DNA of 64,000 nucleotides from Actinokineospora globicatena (GTDB lineage: Bacteria; Actinomycetota; Actinomycetes; Mycobacteriales; Pseudonocardiaceae), in assembly GCF_024171945.1 (NCBI RefSeq), contig NZ_JAMTCR010000006.1:186001-250000 (forward strand), read 5' to 3'. Under the pieces are notes generated by a model. The model was not told the DNA's origin. It did not search any database and worked only from the letters and a program-made list of their open reading frames with translations. This document shows, piece by piece, positions 16,202-24,344 of this stretch. Both the position numbers and the translations under genes were made by a program. How positions within the stretch are numbered: position 1 is the stretch's first letter; each line of letters starts with the position of its first letter.

Positions 16202-17470
16202 TCAGGACGAGTCGCGGGGACCGGCGTGGGCCTCATCCAGGGGAACATCCGCCCCGGGCGAAGGCGCAACCACAGTGTCCTCTGAGGACACCGGCTGCCG
16301 CATGCCGACCACAGCGGCAAGAACGGCGACCACCGTGATGATCGACGAGCCCCACCACACACCAGAAGGCCACACCGTCCACAGCGCCACACCGAGCGCC
16401 GGGCCGATCGCGTAGCCGATCTGCATCGGGAATGCCGCCGCGGCGATGTAGCGGCCGCGAAGTCCCGGGGGAGCGACCTGCCCGGGGTAGGCCGAAGCCG
16501 TCGGGGTGCCGATGATCTCGCCGAGGGTCCAGACCAGGGTGGCGACCACGAACATCGCGATGGCGGGCCCCGCGATGTACAGGTTCATCCCAACGCCGAC
16601 CAGGCCCACCCCGAGGGCGACCGCGACCTTGGCGGGCAACCGCTGCACGAACTTGGTGAACGGCAACTCCAGCGCGATCACGACGATGGCGTTGAGCGAC
16701 AGCAGCGCCGCGTACACCCCCGGCCCGTGCCCGTCCGCGGTGATCTGCAGCGGCAGCACGGCGATGTGCTGGATGTAGACGACCGCGTTGAGGAACAGCG
16801 CCAGCATGAACAGCGTGAACCCGCGGTCCGACAGCACGGCCAGGTACGACTTGCGCTGCCCCTCCTCGCCCTCGTCCTTGGCCGACGCCACCGCGTGCGG
16901 CAGCCGCAGTGCGAACAGCGCGAACACCACCGAGGTGACAGCGTCCACATAGAACATCAGGTCGTACGAGTACGCGATCAGCAGCGCGCCCAGCAGCGGA
17001 CCCGCCGTCGTGCCCAGGTTGAACGCCAGTCGGTACACGGCGAACACCATGACGTGTTGCTTCTCCGGCGTCAGTTCCACCAGCATCGCCGACGATGCGG
17101 GGCGGTACGCCTGCGCGAGCAAACCGGTGGCTGCCGCGACAACGAGCACCAGCCAGAACGCGGACAGGTGCACCAACACGGCCGTCAACGCACCGGCGCC
17201 CGCCATGGACACCACGATCGTCCACCGGTAGCCGAACCGGTCGGCGATCGTGCCGCCGAGCAACACGCCGACGACCGACCCGATGCCGTAGGCGCCGAGC
17301 GCGACGCCCGCCTCCGTCTCGCTGAAGCCCTTCTGCGTCAGGTAGAGCACCAGGAAGATCTGCAGGAAGTTGCCCAGCCGGTTGACCAGCATGCCGACCA
17401 GCAGCAGCCACACCGGCCGGGAGATCTGCCGGAGGGTCTGCACCACCGAGGGGTGGTCGCTCTGGTTCAC
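16202..17470 (-). CDS. MFS transporter
   Basis: Major facilitator of 422 aa with about 12 membrane helices. The loop 2-3 motif reads GGTIADRFGYRWT and the central loop is charged (AKDEGEEGQRKS). Residues such as FNLGTTAGPLLGA fit drug/peptide exporters of the YdeG/BacE type. The ATG at 17470 overlaps the ATP-grasp stop as ATGA, so the two act together: ligase makes a peptide or amide and the MFS exports it (inference from the pairing, as in bacilysin loci). Confidence 0.9.
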   Translation of the reverse strand: MNQSDHPSVVQTLRQISRPVWLLLVGMLVNRLGNFLQIFLVLYLTQKGFSETEAGVALGAYGIGSVVGVLLGGTIADRFGYRWTIVVSMAGAGALTAVLVHLSAFWLVLVVAAATGLLAQAYRPASSAMLVELTPEKQHVMVFAVYRLAFNLGTTAGPLLGALLIAYSYDLMFYVDAVTSVVFALFALRLPHAVASAKDEGEEGQRKSYLAVLSDRGFTLFMLALFLNAVVYIQHIAVLPLQITADGHGPGVYAALLSLNAIVVIALELPFTKFVQRLPAKVAVALGVGLVGVGMNLYIAGPAIAMFVVATLVWTLGEIIGTPTASAYPGQVAPPGLRGRYIAAAAFPMQIGYAIGPALGVALWTVWPSGVWWGSSIITVVAVLAAVVGMRQPVSSEDTVVAPSPGADVPLDEAHAGPRDSS

Positions 17471-18723
17471 GCGCCCACCTCGACGGGGGTCCCGGTCAGC
17501 TCCACCAGGTCGCTCGGGTTCGCCAGCGCGGCGGTGACCTCGTCGACGGTGTCGGCCACCGCGATGATCCGGCCGTAGCGCGCGATGTACCCGCGCGGCG
17601 GCAGCCGCAGCACGGCGCCGGGGTCGGTCATCGCGATCGCCTCGTGGATGTGCGGGCCGAGGTTGTCCTGGTGCACGGAGATCTCGTCGACCCGGGTGTC
17701 GCGCTCGGGGTAGAGGAACGACACCGCGGCGACCTTGCGGTGCTTGACCGCGGTGTCCGGGACCTGGCCCGCGGCGACGTCGGCGGCGGCGAGCGCGATG
17801 TCCACACCGGTCGCCAGGTAGCCGAGGTAGGGGATCGAGTCACCGCCGAGCCGGGCGTTGACCTCCAGCAGCCGGGGCCCGCGCGAGCCGAGGCGGAACT
17901 CGGTGTGCGTGACGCCGGTGTGGAAGCCGAGCGCCTTGTGCGCGCGCTCCAGCGCCTCCAGCAGCTCGGGGTCCGACAGCAGCGGGTCGGCCGCGTCGAC
18001 GACGTGCCCGGTCTCCTCGAAGAACGGGTCGAAGCCGACCTGCTTGCGGGCCAGCGCCAGCGGCACGAACCGGCCGTCGTGGAACACCGCGTCCACGCTG
18101 ATCTCCGGCCCGTCGACGTACTCCTCGACCAGCACGGACATGTCGAACACCGGCACACCCGGGTAGGTGATCGCGGTGGCGGCGGCGTACGCGTCGGCGA
18201 CCTCGCTGGCGTCACGGGCCAGCTTCACGCCCATGCTCCCGGCCAACCCGCGCGGCTTGACCACGACCGGGTACCCGATCTCCCCGGCGGCGGCCAGCGC
18301 CCCGTCCAGGTCGTACACGCCGATCGACACCGGCTGCGGCACGCCCGCGTCGGCCAGCGCCACCCGCGTCGCGTTCTTGTCCCGGCACGCCGCGATCGCC
18401 TCGGGCGCGTTGCCGGGCAACCCCAGCGCCGCGCTCACCGACGCGGTGGGCCACACCAGGCCCTCGTCGTAGCAGAACACCCCCGCGACCTCGTTCACGG
18501 CGGCGACCTCGCGCGCCGCCGCCACGAGCTTGTCGTGGTCGGTGTTGTCCACCACGGTGTTCCCGACGATGTAGGGCGCCTCCCAGCTCACCTCGGCGGG
18601 CTGCAGCAGCCACAGCCGGTACTTGGGGGCGACCGCCCGCAGGATGAACTCCCGGCCGCGGCGCGCGCTGCTGCCGATGAGCAGCAGCAGCGGTCTGCGC
18701 ACCGCCTCGTTGTCCGACACCAT
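17467..18723 (-). CDS. ATP-grasp domain ligase (second of two)
   Basis: ATP-grasp enzyme of about 418 aa, carboxylate-amine ligase type. Visible are DKNATRVALADAGVPQP, the ATP-binding GYPVVVKPRGLAGSMGVKL, the VLVEEYVDGPEISVDAV block and the metal-binding LEVNARLGGDSIPYL. The ATG at 18723 has GGAG 8 nt upstream; a GTG at 18732 sits on the ribosome-binding site. It heads a two-gene operon with the MFS exporter. It is only distantly similar to the ligase at 8667 by eye, so it is not a recent duplicate. Substrates unknown. Confidence 0.9.
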   Translation of the reverse strand: MVSDNEAVRRPLLLLIGSSARRGREFILRAVAPKYRLWLLQPAEVSWEAPYIVGNTVVDNTDHDKLVAAAREVAAVNEVAGVFCYDEGLVWPTASVSAALGLPGNAPEAIAACRDKNATRVALADAGVPQPVSIGVYDLDGALAAAGEIGYPVVVKPRGLAGSMGVKLARDASEVADAYAAATAITYPGVPVFDMSVLVEEYVDGPEISVDAVFHDGRFVPLALARKQVGFDPFFEETGHVVDAADPLLSDPELLEALERAHKALGFHTGVTHTEFRLGSRGPRLLEVNARLGGDSIPYLGYLATGVDIALAAADVAAGQVPDTAVKHRKVAAVSFLYPERDTRVDEISVHQDNLGPHIHEAIAMTDPGAVLRLPPRGYIARYGRIIAVADTVDEVTAALANPSDLVELTGTPVEVGA

Positions 18724-19098
18724 CTCGGGCACTCCTCACCCACAACTCGACAGACCCCAGCTCTCACCCGCAGAACACCGCCGCCCCACCACGCGTTGCA
18801 GTCGTCCGCATCCCGGGCGTGTCGATCATGCTCGAACCGCTTCGGCGGCGCCGTTGGCCGAATTCCCACGGCGCTATTCCCGGAACCGCGCAGGTCTATA
18901 CCACAAATGCCGCGCGCGCATTGTGTGGCGCGATTCACGTGCCGGGTGAAAAGTGTTGTCGCTGGTAGTCGCCTCGTGGTTGATGTCAAGTGGGTCCGGC
19001 GACAACGGCGCGCGACGGAGGACTATCGGTCGCGCGGGAAAGGGCACTGGTAGGTTCTGCCGGGGAAAGAACCAACCATCCGATCAGCGGGGACAGCG
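18724..19098. other. divergent intergenic region
   Basis: 375 bp between the leftward ATP-grasp operon and the rightward biotin transporter operon. It contains a strong imperfect inverted repeat next to the EcfT start, listed separately. The stretch 18850-18960 is relatively AT-rich and may carry the leftward promoter. No gene seen. Confidence 0.55.
19048..19078 (+). promoter_or_regulatory. candidate operator of the biotin transport operon
   Basis: Inverted repeat TGGTAGGTTCT (19048-19058), 9-bp spacer, AGAACCAACCA (19068-19078): 11-bp arms with one mismatch. The left arm contains TAGGTT, which could be the -10 box, 21 bp before the EcfT start codon. Such placement fits repressor binding over a promoter; the factor is unknown. 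Confidence 0.5.
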
Positions 19099-19689
19099 AT
19101 GCTGAGCCTGTACCACGAGGCGCGCTCTCCCGTGCACCGCTCGCCCGCCGGGGCGAAGCTCGCGGTGCTGCTGGCCGTGGGGACCGGCCTGTTCTTCGTC
19201 CGGTCGATCGCCGCCCTCGGCGCCGTGCTGCTGGTGGTCGCGCTCTGCTACGCGGTGGCCAAGGTGCCCGCCCGGGTGGGGCTGCGCCAGCTCCGGCCGG
19301 TGCTACCGGTACTCATCGCGATCGTCATCGCCCAACTGGTACTCACCGGGTGGGTGACGGCGGTGCTGGTGGGTCAGCGGGTGCTGGTCTTGGTGGCGCT
19401 GGCGAACCTGGTCACGCTGACCACCAGGACCTCGGCGATGATCGACACCGTCGAGGCCGTGCTGCGCCCGCTGCGGCCGCTGGGCGTGCGGCCGGAGCGG
19501 GTCGGGCTGCTGGTCGCGCTGACCATCCGGTTCGTGCCGGTGCTCAAGGAGCAGGCCGACCAGGTGCGGGCCGCGCACCGGGCCAGGGGGCTGCGCGGCA
19601 CCCGGTTCCTCACCCCGCTGTTGATCAAGACGCTGCGCCTCGCCGACGGCCTCGGCTCGGCCATCGAGGCGCGCGGCGGCCCGGACTGA
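19099..19689 (+). CDS. bioN: ECF transporter transmembrane protein EcfT (BioN-type)
   Basis: Energy-coupling membrane subunit of 196 aa. It has about five hydrophobic segments and the two short Ala-Arg-Gly signatures that contact the ATPase: AHRARGLRG and, at the C-terminus, AIEARGG. The N-terminal LYHEARSPVHRSPAGAKL is typical of this group. It is followed 11 bp later by bioY and then by the ATPase gene, which identifies the substrate as biotin. It assembles with both in the membrane. Confidence 0.93.
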   Translation: MLSLYHEARSPVHRSPAGAKLAVLLAVGTGLFFVRSIAALGAVLLVVALCYAVAKVPARVGLRQLRPVLPVLIAIVIAQLVLTGWVTAVLVGQRVLVLVALANLVTLTTRTSAMIDTVEAVLRPLRPLGVRPERVGLLVALTIRFVPVLKEQADQVRAAHRARGLRGTRFLTPLLIKTLRLADGLGSAIEARGGPD

Positions 19690-19700
19690 GGAGGAACCCC

Positions 19701-20246
19701 TTGCGCAGCAAGGACATCGCGCTGGTGGCGCTGTTCGCCGCGATCATGGTCGTGCTCGGCCTGGTGCCGCTGATCGAACTGCCGCTGGTGCCCGCGCCGT
19801 TCACCGCGCAGACCCTGGGCGTCATGCTGGCCGGGTCGATCCTCGGCGCGCGCCGGGGTGGGCTGGCCATCCTGCTGTTCGTGGTGCTGGTGGTCATCGG
19901 CCTGCCGGTGCTGCCGGGCGGCCGCGGCGGCATCGGGGTCATCCTGGGCCCGACCGGCGGGTTCGTCCTCGCCTACCCGGTCGGCGCGTTCGTCACCGGG
20001 CTGATCACCGAGTGGCTGTGGCGGCGGTACAACCTGGCGGCGGCGCTGCTGGCCAACGCGGTCGGCGGGGCGCTGGTGCTCTACGTGATCGGCGTCCCCT
20101 GGATGTCGGTCTCCGCAGGGCTACCGCTGGGCAAGGCCATCACCGGATCGGTGGTCTTCCTCCCGGGTGACCTGGCCAAGGTCATCATCGCCTCGCTCAC
20201 GGCCGTCACGGTCCGCCGCGCCTACCCCTTGGTCAAGCCCGCGTGA
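19701..20246 (+). CDS. bioY: BioY, biotin-binding S component
   Basis: Membrane S component of 181 aa that binds biotin. Family hallmarks are VPAPFTAQTLGVMLAGSILG, the GPTGGFVLAYPVGAF motif and the C-terminal FLPGDLAKVIIA. The start is a TTG at 19701, 7 nt after GAGGAGG; no ATG or GTG in frame fits, and the long open frame from 18990 crosses the ecfT gene in another frame and is spurious upstream of this TTG. The stop overlaps the next gene's GTG. Confidence 0.94.
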   Translation: MRSKDIALVALFAAIMVVLGLVPLIELPLVPAPFTAQTLGVMLAGSILGARRGGLAILLFVVLVVIGLPVLPGGRGGIGVILGPTGGFVLAYPVGAFVTGLITEWLWRRYNLAAALLANAVGGALVLYVIGVPWMSVSAGLPLGKAITGSVVFLPGDLAKVIIASLTAVTVRRAYPLVKPA

Positions 20247-20920
20247 TCGAACTGGAGAACGTCCACCACGACTACGGCGACCACAAGGTCCTCGGCGGCA
20301 TCAGCCTCACCCTCGCCGAACCACGTATCGCCATCGTTGGCGCTAACGGCTCCGGTAAGAGCACGCTCGCGCGGTTGCTCAATGGACTGTTGCTGCCGAC
20401 CAGCGGCCGCGTGCGCGTCGACGGGCTGGACACGAAGAAGGACGGCAAGGCCATCCGCCGCAAGGTGGGGTTCGTGTTCCAGGACCCGGACATCCAGATC
20501 ATCATGCCCACGGTCGCCGAGGACCTGGACTTCGGCCTCAAGCGCCACGGCCTGACCCGCGAGCGGCGCGCGGCCAAGGTGACCGCCGCGCTGCTCGAAC
20601 ACGGCCTCGACCAGCACCGCGACCACCCCGCGCACCTGCTCAGCGGCGGTCAGAAGCAGCTGCTGGCGATCGCCGCCGTGCTCATCACCGACCCGACCCA
20701 CCTGGTGTTCGACGAGCCGACGACCCTGCTCGACCTGCCCAACCGGCACCGCGTCACCCGGCTCATCACCGGCCTGACCCAGCAGGTCGTCCTGGTCACC
20801 CACGACCTCGACCTGGCCGCCACCGCCGACCGCGTCATCGTGCTCGACCACGGCACCGTGTTCGCCGACGGCCCGCCCGCCCGCAGCATCGACGCCTACG
20901 TCGCGCTGCACACCGCCTAG
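20243..20920 (+). CDS. bioM: ECF transporter ATP-binding protein (BioM-type)
   Basis: ABC ATPase of 225 aa that energises biotin uptake. Walker A is GANGSGKST, the signature is LSGGQKQLLAIA, Walker B is HLVFDEPTTLLD and the switch His is in LVTHDLDLAA. The Q-loop VFQDPDIQIIMPT is typical of ECF ATPases. GTG start at 20243 overlaps bioY as GTGA. It ends in a 4-bp convergent overlap (CTAG) with the DMT transporter. Only one ATPase gene is present, as in BioMNY systems. Confidence 0.94.
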   Translation: MIELENVHHDYGDHKVLGGISLTLAEPRIAIVGANGSGKSTLARLLNGLLLPTSGRVRVDGLDTKKDGKAIRRKVGFVFQDPDIQIIMPTVAEDLDFGLKRHGLTRERRAAKVTAALLEHGLDQHRDHPAHLLSGGQKQLLAIAAVLITDPTHLVFDEPTTLLDLPNRHRVTRLITGLTQQVVLVTHDLDLAATADRVIVLDHGTVFADGPPARSIDAYVALHTA

Positions 20921-21753
20921 ACGGTCACCGGCTCGGCCTCGCGGGCGCGCGCCAGCTGCGTCACGCCCAGGGCCGCGACGATGCCGCACAGGACCGCGAG
21001 GGTCAGCTCGACGGGGGAGGCACCCAGCTCCTCGCCGAGGAACACGATGCCGATGAGGGTGGCGCTGACCGGGTTCACCAGGTTGGTGACCGCCAGCGGC
21101 GCGCCGAGACCGTCGCGGTAGGAGCGTTGGGTCAGCACCGTGGCGCTGATGGCGAACGCGGCGATGGCCAGGATGGTGAAGATCGTGACGGGCCACAACA
21201 GGAAGCCCGGTCCGCTCGCGCCGAAGTTGACGACCACCGTCTGGCACAGCGCCGAGCACACCGCGAAGGCCAGGCCACCGGCCGCCGCCTCCCACACCGT
21301 CGACGCGCCCGCACGACGACCGCGCAGCCCCAGCACCACGACCACGCCGCACGCGACGGCCAGCAGCACGGCCAACTGGCCCGCCGTCAGCGCCGCCGAC
21401 CGGCCGGAACCCGCGATGATCATGGTGAGACCGGCGAGACCGACCACCGTGCAGGCCATCCCGCTCAGCTCGAGCCCGGTCACCCGCCGCTTCGCCGCCC
21501 CGGCCGCGAACGGCACCGCGATGACCAGGGTCAGCACGCCGAGCGGCTGGATCAACGACAGCGGGCCGAACCCGAGGGACACCACGTGCAGCGCCGCGCC
21601 CGCCACGTTGAGCGCCTGCGCGACCCACCACACAGGAACCTTCGTCAGCTCGCGCACCGACAGGTGGCCCAGCCGCGCCTGGATCAGCGCGGCGATCGCG
21701 TAGATGATCGACACCGCCACGCACAGCAGGACCGTGATCGCCAAGTCACTCAC
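20917..21753 (-). CDS. DMT superfamily transporter (EamA/NIPA-like)
   Basis: Membrane protein of 278 aa with about nine to ten hydrophobic helices in two halves, as in the drug/metabolite transporter superfamily. Segments such as LGFGPLSLIQPLGVLTLVIA and NLVNPVSATLIGIVFLGEEL are shared with the actinobacterial DMT proteins related to magnesium transporter NIPA. Substrate unknown. The GTG/ATG start region near 21753 is followed by a 197-bp spacer shared with the RibD-like gene. Confidence 0.87.
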   Translation of the reverse strand: MSDLAITVLLCVAVSIIYAIAALIQARLGHLSVRELTKVPVWWVAQALNVAGAALHVVSLGFGPLSLIQPLGVLTLVIAVPFAAGAAKRRVTGLELSGMACTVVGLAGLTMIIAGSGRSAALTAGQLAVLLAVACGVVVVLGLRGRRAGASTVWEAAAGGLAFAVCSALCQTVVVNFGASGPGFLLWPVTIFTILAIAAFAISATVLTQRSYRDGLGAPLAVTNLVNPVSATLIGIVFLGEELGASPVELTLAVLCGIVAALGVTQLARAREAEPVTV

Positions 21754-21950
21754 CGCGTGATTCCCCCTCGGTCTCCAACCGAGCGGGCCGAACCCGGCGT
21801 CGGCGCGCGCACCCCCAAGAATAGTCCGGGGTCACGGCGACCTGAGTAGTTTTGACCGAAGTCACACGGTGGTGACCGGGGTCACCGCGCTCGGCTGTCG
21901 AGCACCCCCGGGCGGCTCCGTCACCAGGTCAGACCACCGAGGAGGACACC

Positions 21951-22550
21951 ATGAGCAAGGTCTTCTGCGATATCTCCACATCACTCGACGGGTACGTCAC
22001 CGGCCTCAACCAGCGGCTGGACGCCCCGTTCGGGGACGGCCCGGCCAGGGCCGAGCTGCACCGCTGGGCGCTGGAGGCCGCCGAGGAGAACGCGGTCGAG
22101 CGCGAGCGGGTCATCGACGCGGGCGCGTTCATCATGGGCCGCAACATGTTCGACCCGCACCGCGGCGCCTGGGATCCGGAGTGGACCGGCTGGTGGGGCG
22201 CCGAGCCGCCGTACCACGGTCCGGTCTTCGTGCTCACCCACCACGAGCGCGACGACCTGGTGATGGACGGGGGCACCACGTTCCACTTCGTCACCGGCGG
22301 TATCACCGAGGCGCTCGACCGGGCGAAGGCCGCCGCGGGGGACCGCTGGGTGTCCATCGCGGGCGGCGCCTCCACCGCCAACCAGTACCTCGGCGCGGGC
22401 CTGGTCGACGAGCTCCGCCTGCACATCGCCCCGTACGTGCTCGGCGCGGGCGAACGCCTGTTCACCGGTGTCCGCCCGTTCGGCCTCACGCCGGTGGAGG
22501 TGCGCCACACCGCCGCGACCACCCACGTGCGCTACGTCATCGGCTCCTGA
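21951..22550 (+). CDS. dihydrofolate reductase/RibD C-terminal family protein
   Basis: Protein of 199 aa from the RibD-C/DHFR-like family: ISTSLDGYVTG at the start, GRNMFDPHRGAW, a nucleotide-binding GGASTANQYLGAGLVDEL and the closing block PYVLGAGERLFTG. GAGGAGG lies 5 nt before ATG. These small cytosolic proteins are presumed NAD(P)H-dependent reductases with unknown substrates. It converges with the SEFIR gene with only 5 bp between their stops. Confidence 0.9.
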   Translation: MSKVFCDISTSLDGYVTGLNQRLDAPFGDGPARAELHRWALEAAEENAVERERVIDAGAFIMGRNMFDPHRGAWDPEWTGWWGAEPPYHGPVFVLTHHERDDLVMDGGTTFHFVTGGITEALDRAKAAAGDRWVSIAGGASTANQYLGAGLVDELRLHIAPYVLGAGERLFTGVRPFGLTPVEVRHTAATTHVRYVIGS

Positions 22551-22555
22551 TCGGG

Positions 22556-23536
22556 TCACCGCACGGTCGGGTTGCCCCACGCCAGCTCCGGGGGCTTGCG
22601 CGAGAGCCCGGTCCCACCGCCGCCGAACGGGGTGGCGGTGGGGGCGGGCCGGTACATCTCCAGGCGCAGCCTGCGGGTGTCGACCAGGTCGAGCCGGATC
22701 GTCACCGGCCTGCCCCACGCGACGGTCTCGATCATCCGGGGCTTGCCGTCGAGGGAGACCTCGATGCGGCCGGTCTGGAACCGCTCGACGGCGTCGTCCA
22801 CGATCCCCGCGGTGGCGGTCAACTCGCGGTAGGTACCCACGCCGAGGTCGACCTCGATGTAGCTGCGGACCACCGGGGTGCTCACGGGCCGCAGCAGCAG
22901 GCTGTTCTCGTAGGGAACGCCCTCGATGCTCGCGGTGCCGATGTTGAAGTCGTCGCTGCTGTCGAGCCAGCGGCTGGCGTCGCTGAGCAGCAACCTGGGC
23001 TGCTCGCGCGCCTTGCTCTCCAGCCCGCCCCGCCACGGCGCCCGCTGCGGGGTCGGGTGGTCGGCGGTGCCGGTGATGGCCGATGCCAGGTAGGCGACGC
23101 CGCTCTCCGTGATCTCGTCGATTACATAGTGGGTCGTGGAGTACGGGGTCAGGAATGCCGGAATCTCGTCCACGGACCTGCCCGGTAGCACTACTGGCAG
23201 CACTCGCGCGTTGCCCGCCCTCAGGTCCTTCGTGAGGTGGTCACGGATGATGGCCGCCTCGAACTGGGCGCCGCGCCCCTCATGCGGCGCGGCGCGGCCC
23301 TCGGCCCTGCGCTGGTACTCGGGCGAGGCGATCACCAGGATGAAGTCCGCGTCCCGCAGGTGCTCCATCGCCCACAGCGACCAGTCCTGCCGTGCCCCGT
23401 CTGCCCACTGGTCCAAGTGGACGTCCAACCCGATCCTGGACCGCAGGTACGTCGCGAACTCCCGCACCGAGCGCTTGTGCCGCTCGGTGTCGTGTGAATA
23501 GGTCACGAACACGCGCGGCGGCGAACTCTCCGACAT
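22556..23536 (-). CDS. SEFIR domain-NPCBM fusion protein
   Basis: Protein of 326 aa. Residues about 8-150 are a SEFIR domain, a TIR relative: VFVTYSHDTERHKRSV, GLDVHLDQWADGARQD, then ADFILVIASPEYQ. Residues about 190-310 resemble the NPCBM/NEW2 carbohydrate-binding type beta domain: GTASIEGVPYENSLLL, YIEVDLGVGTYRELTA. The ATG at 23536 follows AAAGGAG by 5 nt. It is divergent from the TIR operon across 229 bp. SEFIR domains in bacteria are known from antiphage and signalling proteins; a SEFIR fused to NPCBM suggests sensing of a ligand by the beta domain (inference). Confidence 0.85.
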   Translation of the reverse strand: MSESSPPRVFVTYSHDTERHKRSVREFATYLRSRIGLDVHLDQWADGARQDWSLWAMEHLRDADFILVIASPEYQRRAEGRAAPHEGRGAQFEAAIIRDHLTKDLRAGNARVLPVVLPGRSVDEIPAFLTPYSTTHYVIDEITESGVAYLASAITGTADHPTPQRAPWRGGLESKAREQPRLLLSDASRWLDSSDDFNIGTASIEGVPYENSLLLRPVSTPVVRSYIEVDLGVGTYRELTATAGIVDDAVERFQTGRIEVSLDGKPRMIETVAWGRPVTIRLDLVDTRRLRLEMYRPAPTATPFGGGGTGLSRKPPELAWGNPTVR

Positions 23537-23622
23537 CGACACTCCTTTGTGACTTTCCCCCGGGCCATTACGACTATCGGCGCGAGACGCATTGTCCGTG
23601 ACCACGCGGCACCGGTCGACAG

Positions 23623-23649
23623 TTGTCACCCACTTGTCGTCCGGTTGTC
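23623..23649 (+). promoter_or_regulatory. three TTGTC boxes in 11-bp phase between SEFIR and TIR genes
   Basis: TTGTC begins at 23623, 23634 and 23645, exactly 11 bp apart, that is one helical turn. Two more TTGTC occur at 23592 and 23685 in the same spacer. This could be an operator array for the divergent SEFIR and TIR genes. Confidence 0.4.
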
Positions 23650-23726
23650 GCGAACCCGGCCGGTGTCCATGTTCTGTCGTCTTTTTGTCAGGTTTTCGCC
23701 CCTGTCTCCACCGCGCCGAACGCCTT

Positions 23727-23732
23727 TACGAT
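23727..23732 (+). promoter_or_regulatory. candidate -10 box of the TIR operon
   Basis: TACGAT lies 33 bp before the TIR start codon, in the most AT-rich part of the spacer. No good -35 stands 17-18 bp upstream, so the call is weak and would fit an activated promoter. Confidence 0.3.
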
Positions 23733-23765
23733 CAACCGGCCCGATCGCCTTCCCGAAGGAGCGAT

Positions 23766-24344
23766 GTGTACGAGTACGACGTGTACATCAGCTACGACCG
23801 GGAGAGTGAGACAGTCAGCCCCTGGGTGCGCCACCACTTCTACCCGCGGCTCAAGGAACTCCTCAACGACAACCTGCCCAAGAAGGTTCAGGTCTTCTTC
23901 GACCAAGAGGTCGGCATCGGGGCGAAGTGGCCGGACGCGTTGTACGAAGCGTTGCGGTGCACCAGGGTCCTGGTCGCGGTGCTCTCCCCGATGTACTTCG
24001 AGAGCGAGTGGTGCGTCGCGGAGTGGGACTCCATGGTCCAGCGTGAAGAGGACATGGGTATGCACACCTACGGTCTGATCTACCCGGTGACCTACAGCGA
24101 CTCGCGGCACTTCCCGGACTGGGCGACCCGACGGCGCCCGCTGGACCTGCGCCCGTGGAACCAACCGCCGATCAACTACCAGGACACCCACGCCTACTTC
24201 GATTTCCGCAAGGCGGTTGAGAGGCTCGCGGAGAGCATGGTGGACGCGGTGCTCAAACCACCTGACTGGCAGCCGGACTGGCCCATCCTGCAACCGGTTC
24301 CCAGTGCTGTCGCAGGCATGCGGTTGCCGAGGTTGCAGCCATGA
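23766..24344 (+). CDS. TIR domain protein
   Basis: Protein of 192 aa that is nearly all TIR domain: YDVYISYDRESE at the N-terminus, KVQVFFDQEVGIGAKW, then RVLVAVLSPMYFESEWCVAEW. In the WCxxE motif Glu86 matches the catalytic Glu of NAD-cleaving TIR domains. The start is GTG 23766, 4 nt after GGAG; an ATG 2 bp upstream is out of frame. The 3' end overlaps the ATPase gene as ATGA. It is an unfused TIR, so sensing must come from partners. Role as NADase effector or signal producer is inferred. Confidence 0.9.
   Translation: MYEYDVYISYDRESETVSPWVRHHFYPRLKELLNDNLPKKVQVFFDQEVGIGAKWPDALYEALRCTRVLVAVLSPMYFESEWCVAEWDSMVQREEDMGMHTYGLIYPVTYSDSRHFPDWATRRRPLDLRPWNQPPINYQDTHAYFDFRKAVERLAESMVDAVLKPPDWQPDWPILQPVPSAVAGMRLPRLQP

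Noticed and set aside
18990..20246. 418-aa frame covering ecfT and bioY
   Set aside because: Only the part after TTG 19701 is BioY; before that it crosses EcfT in the wrong frame.
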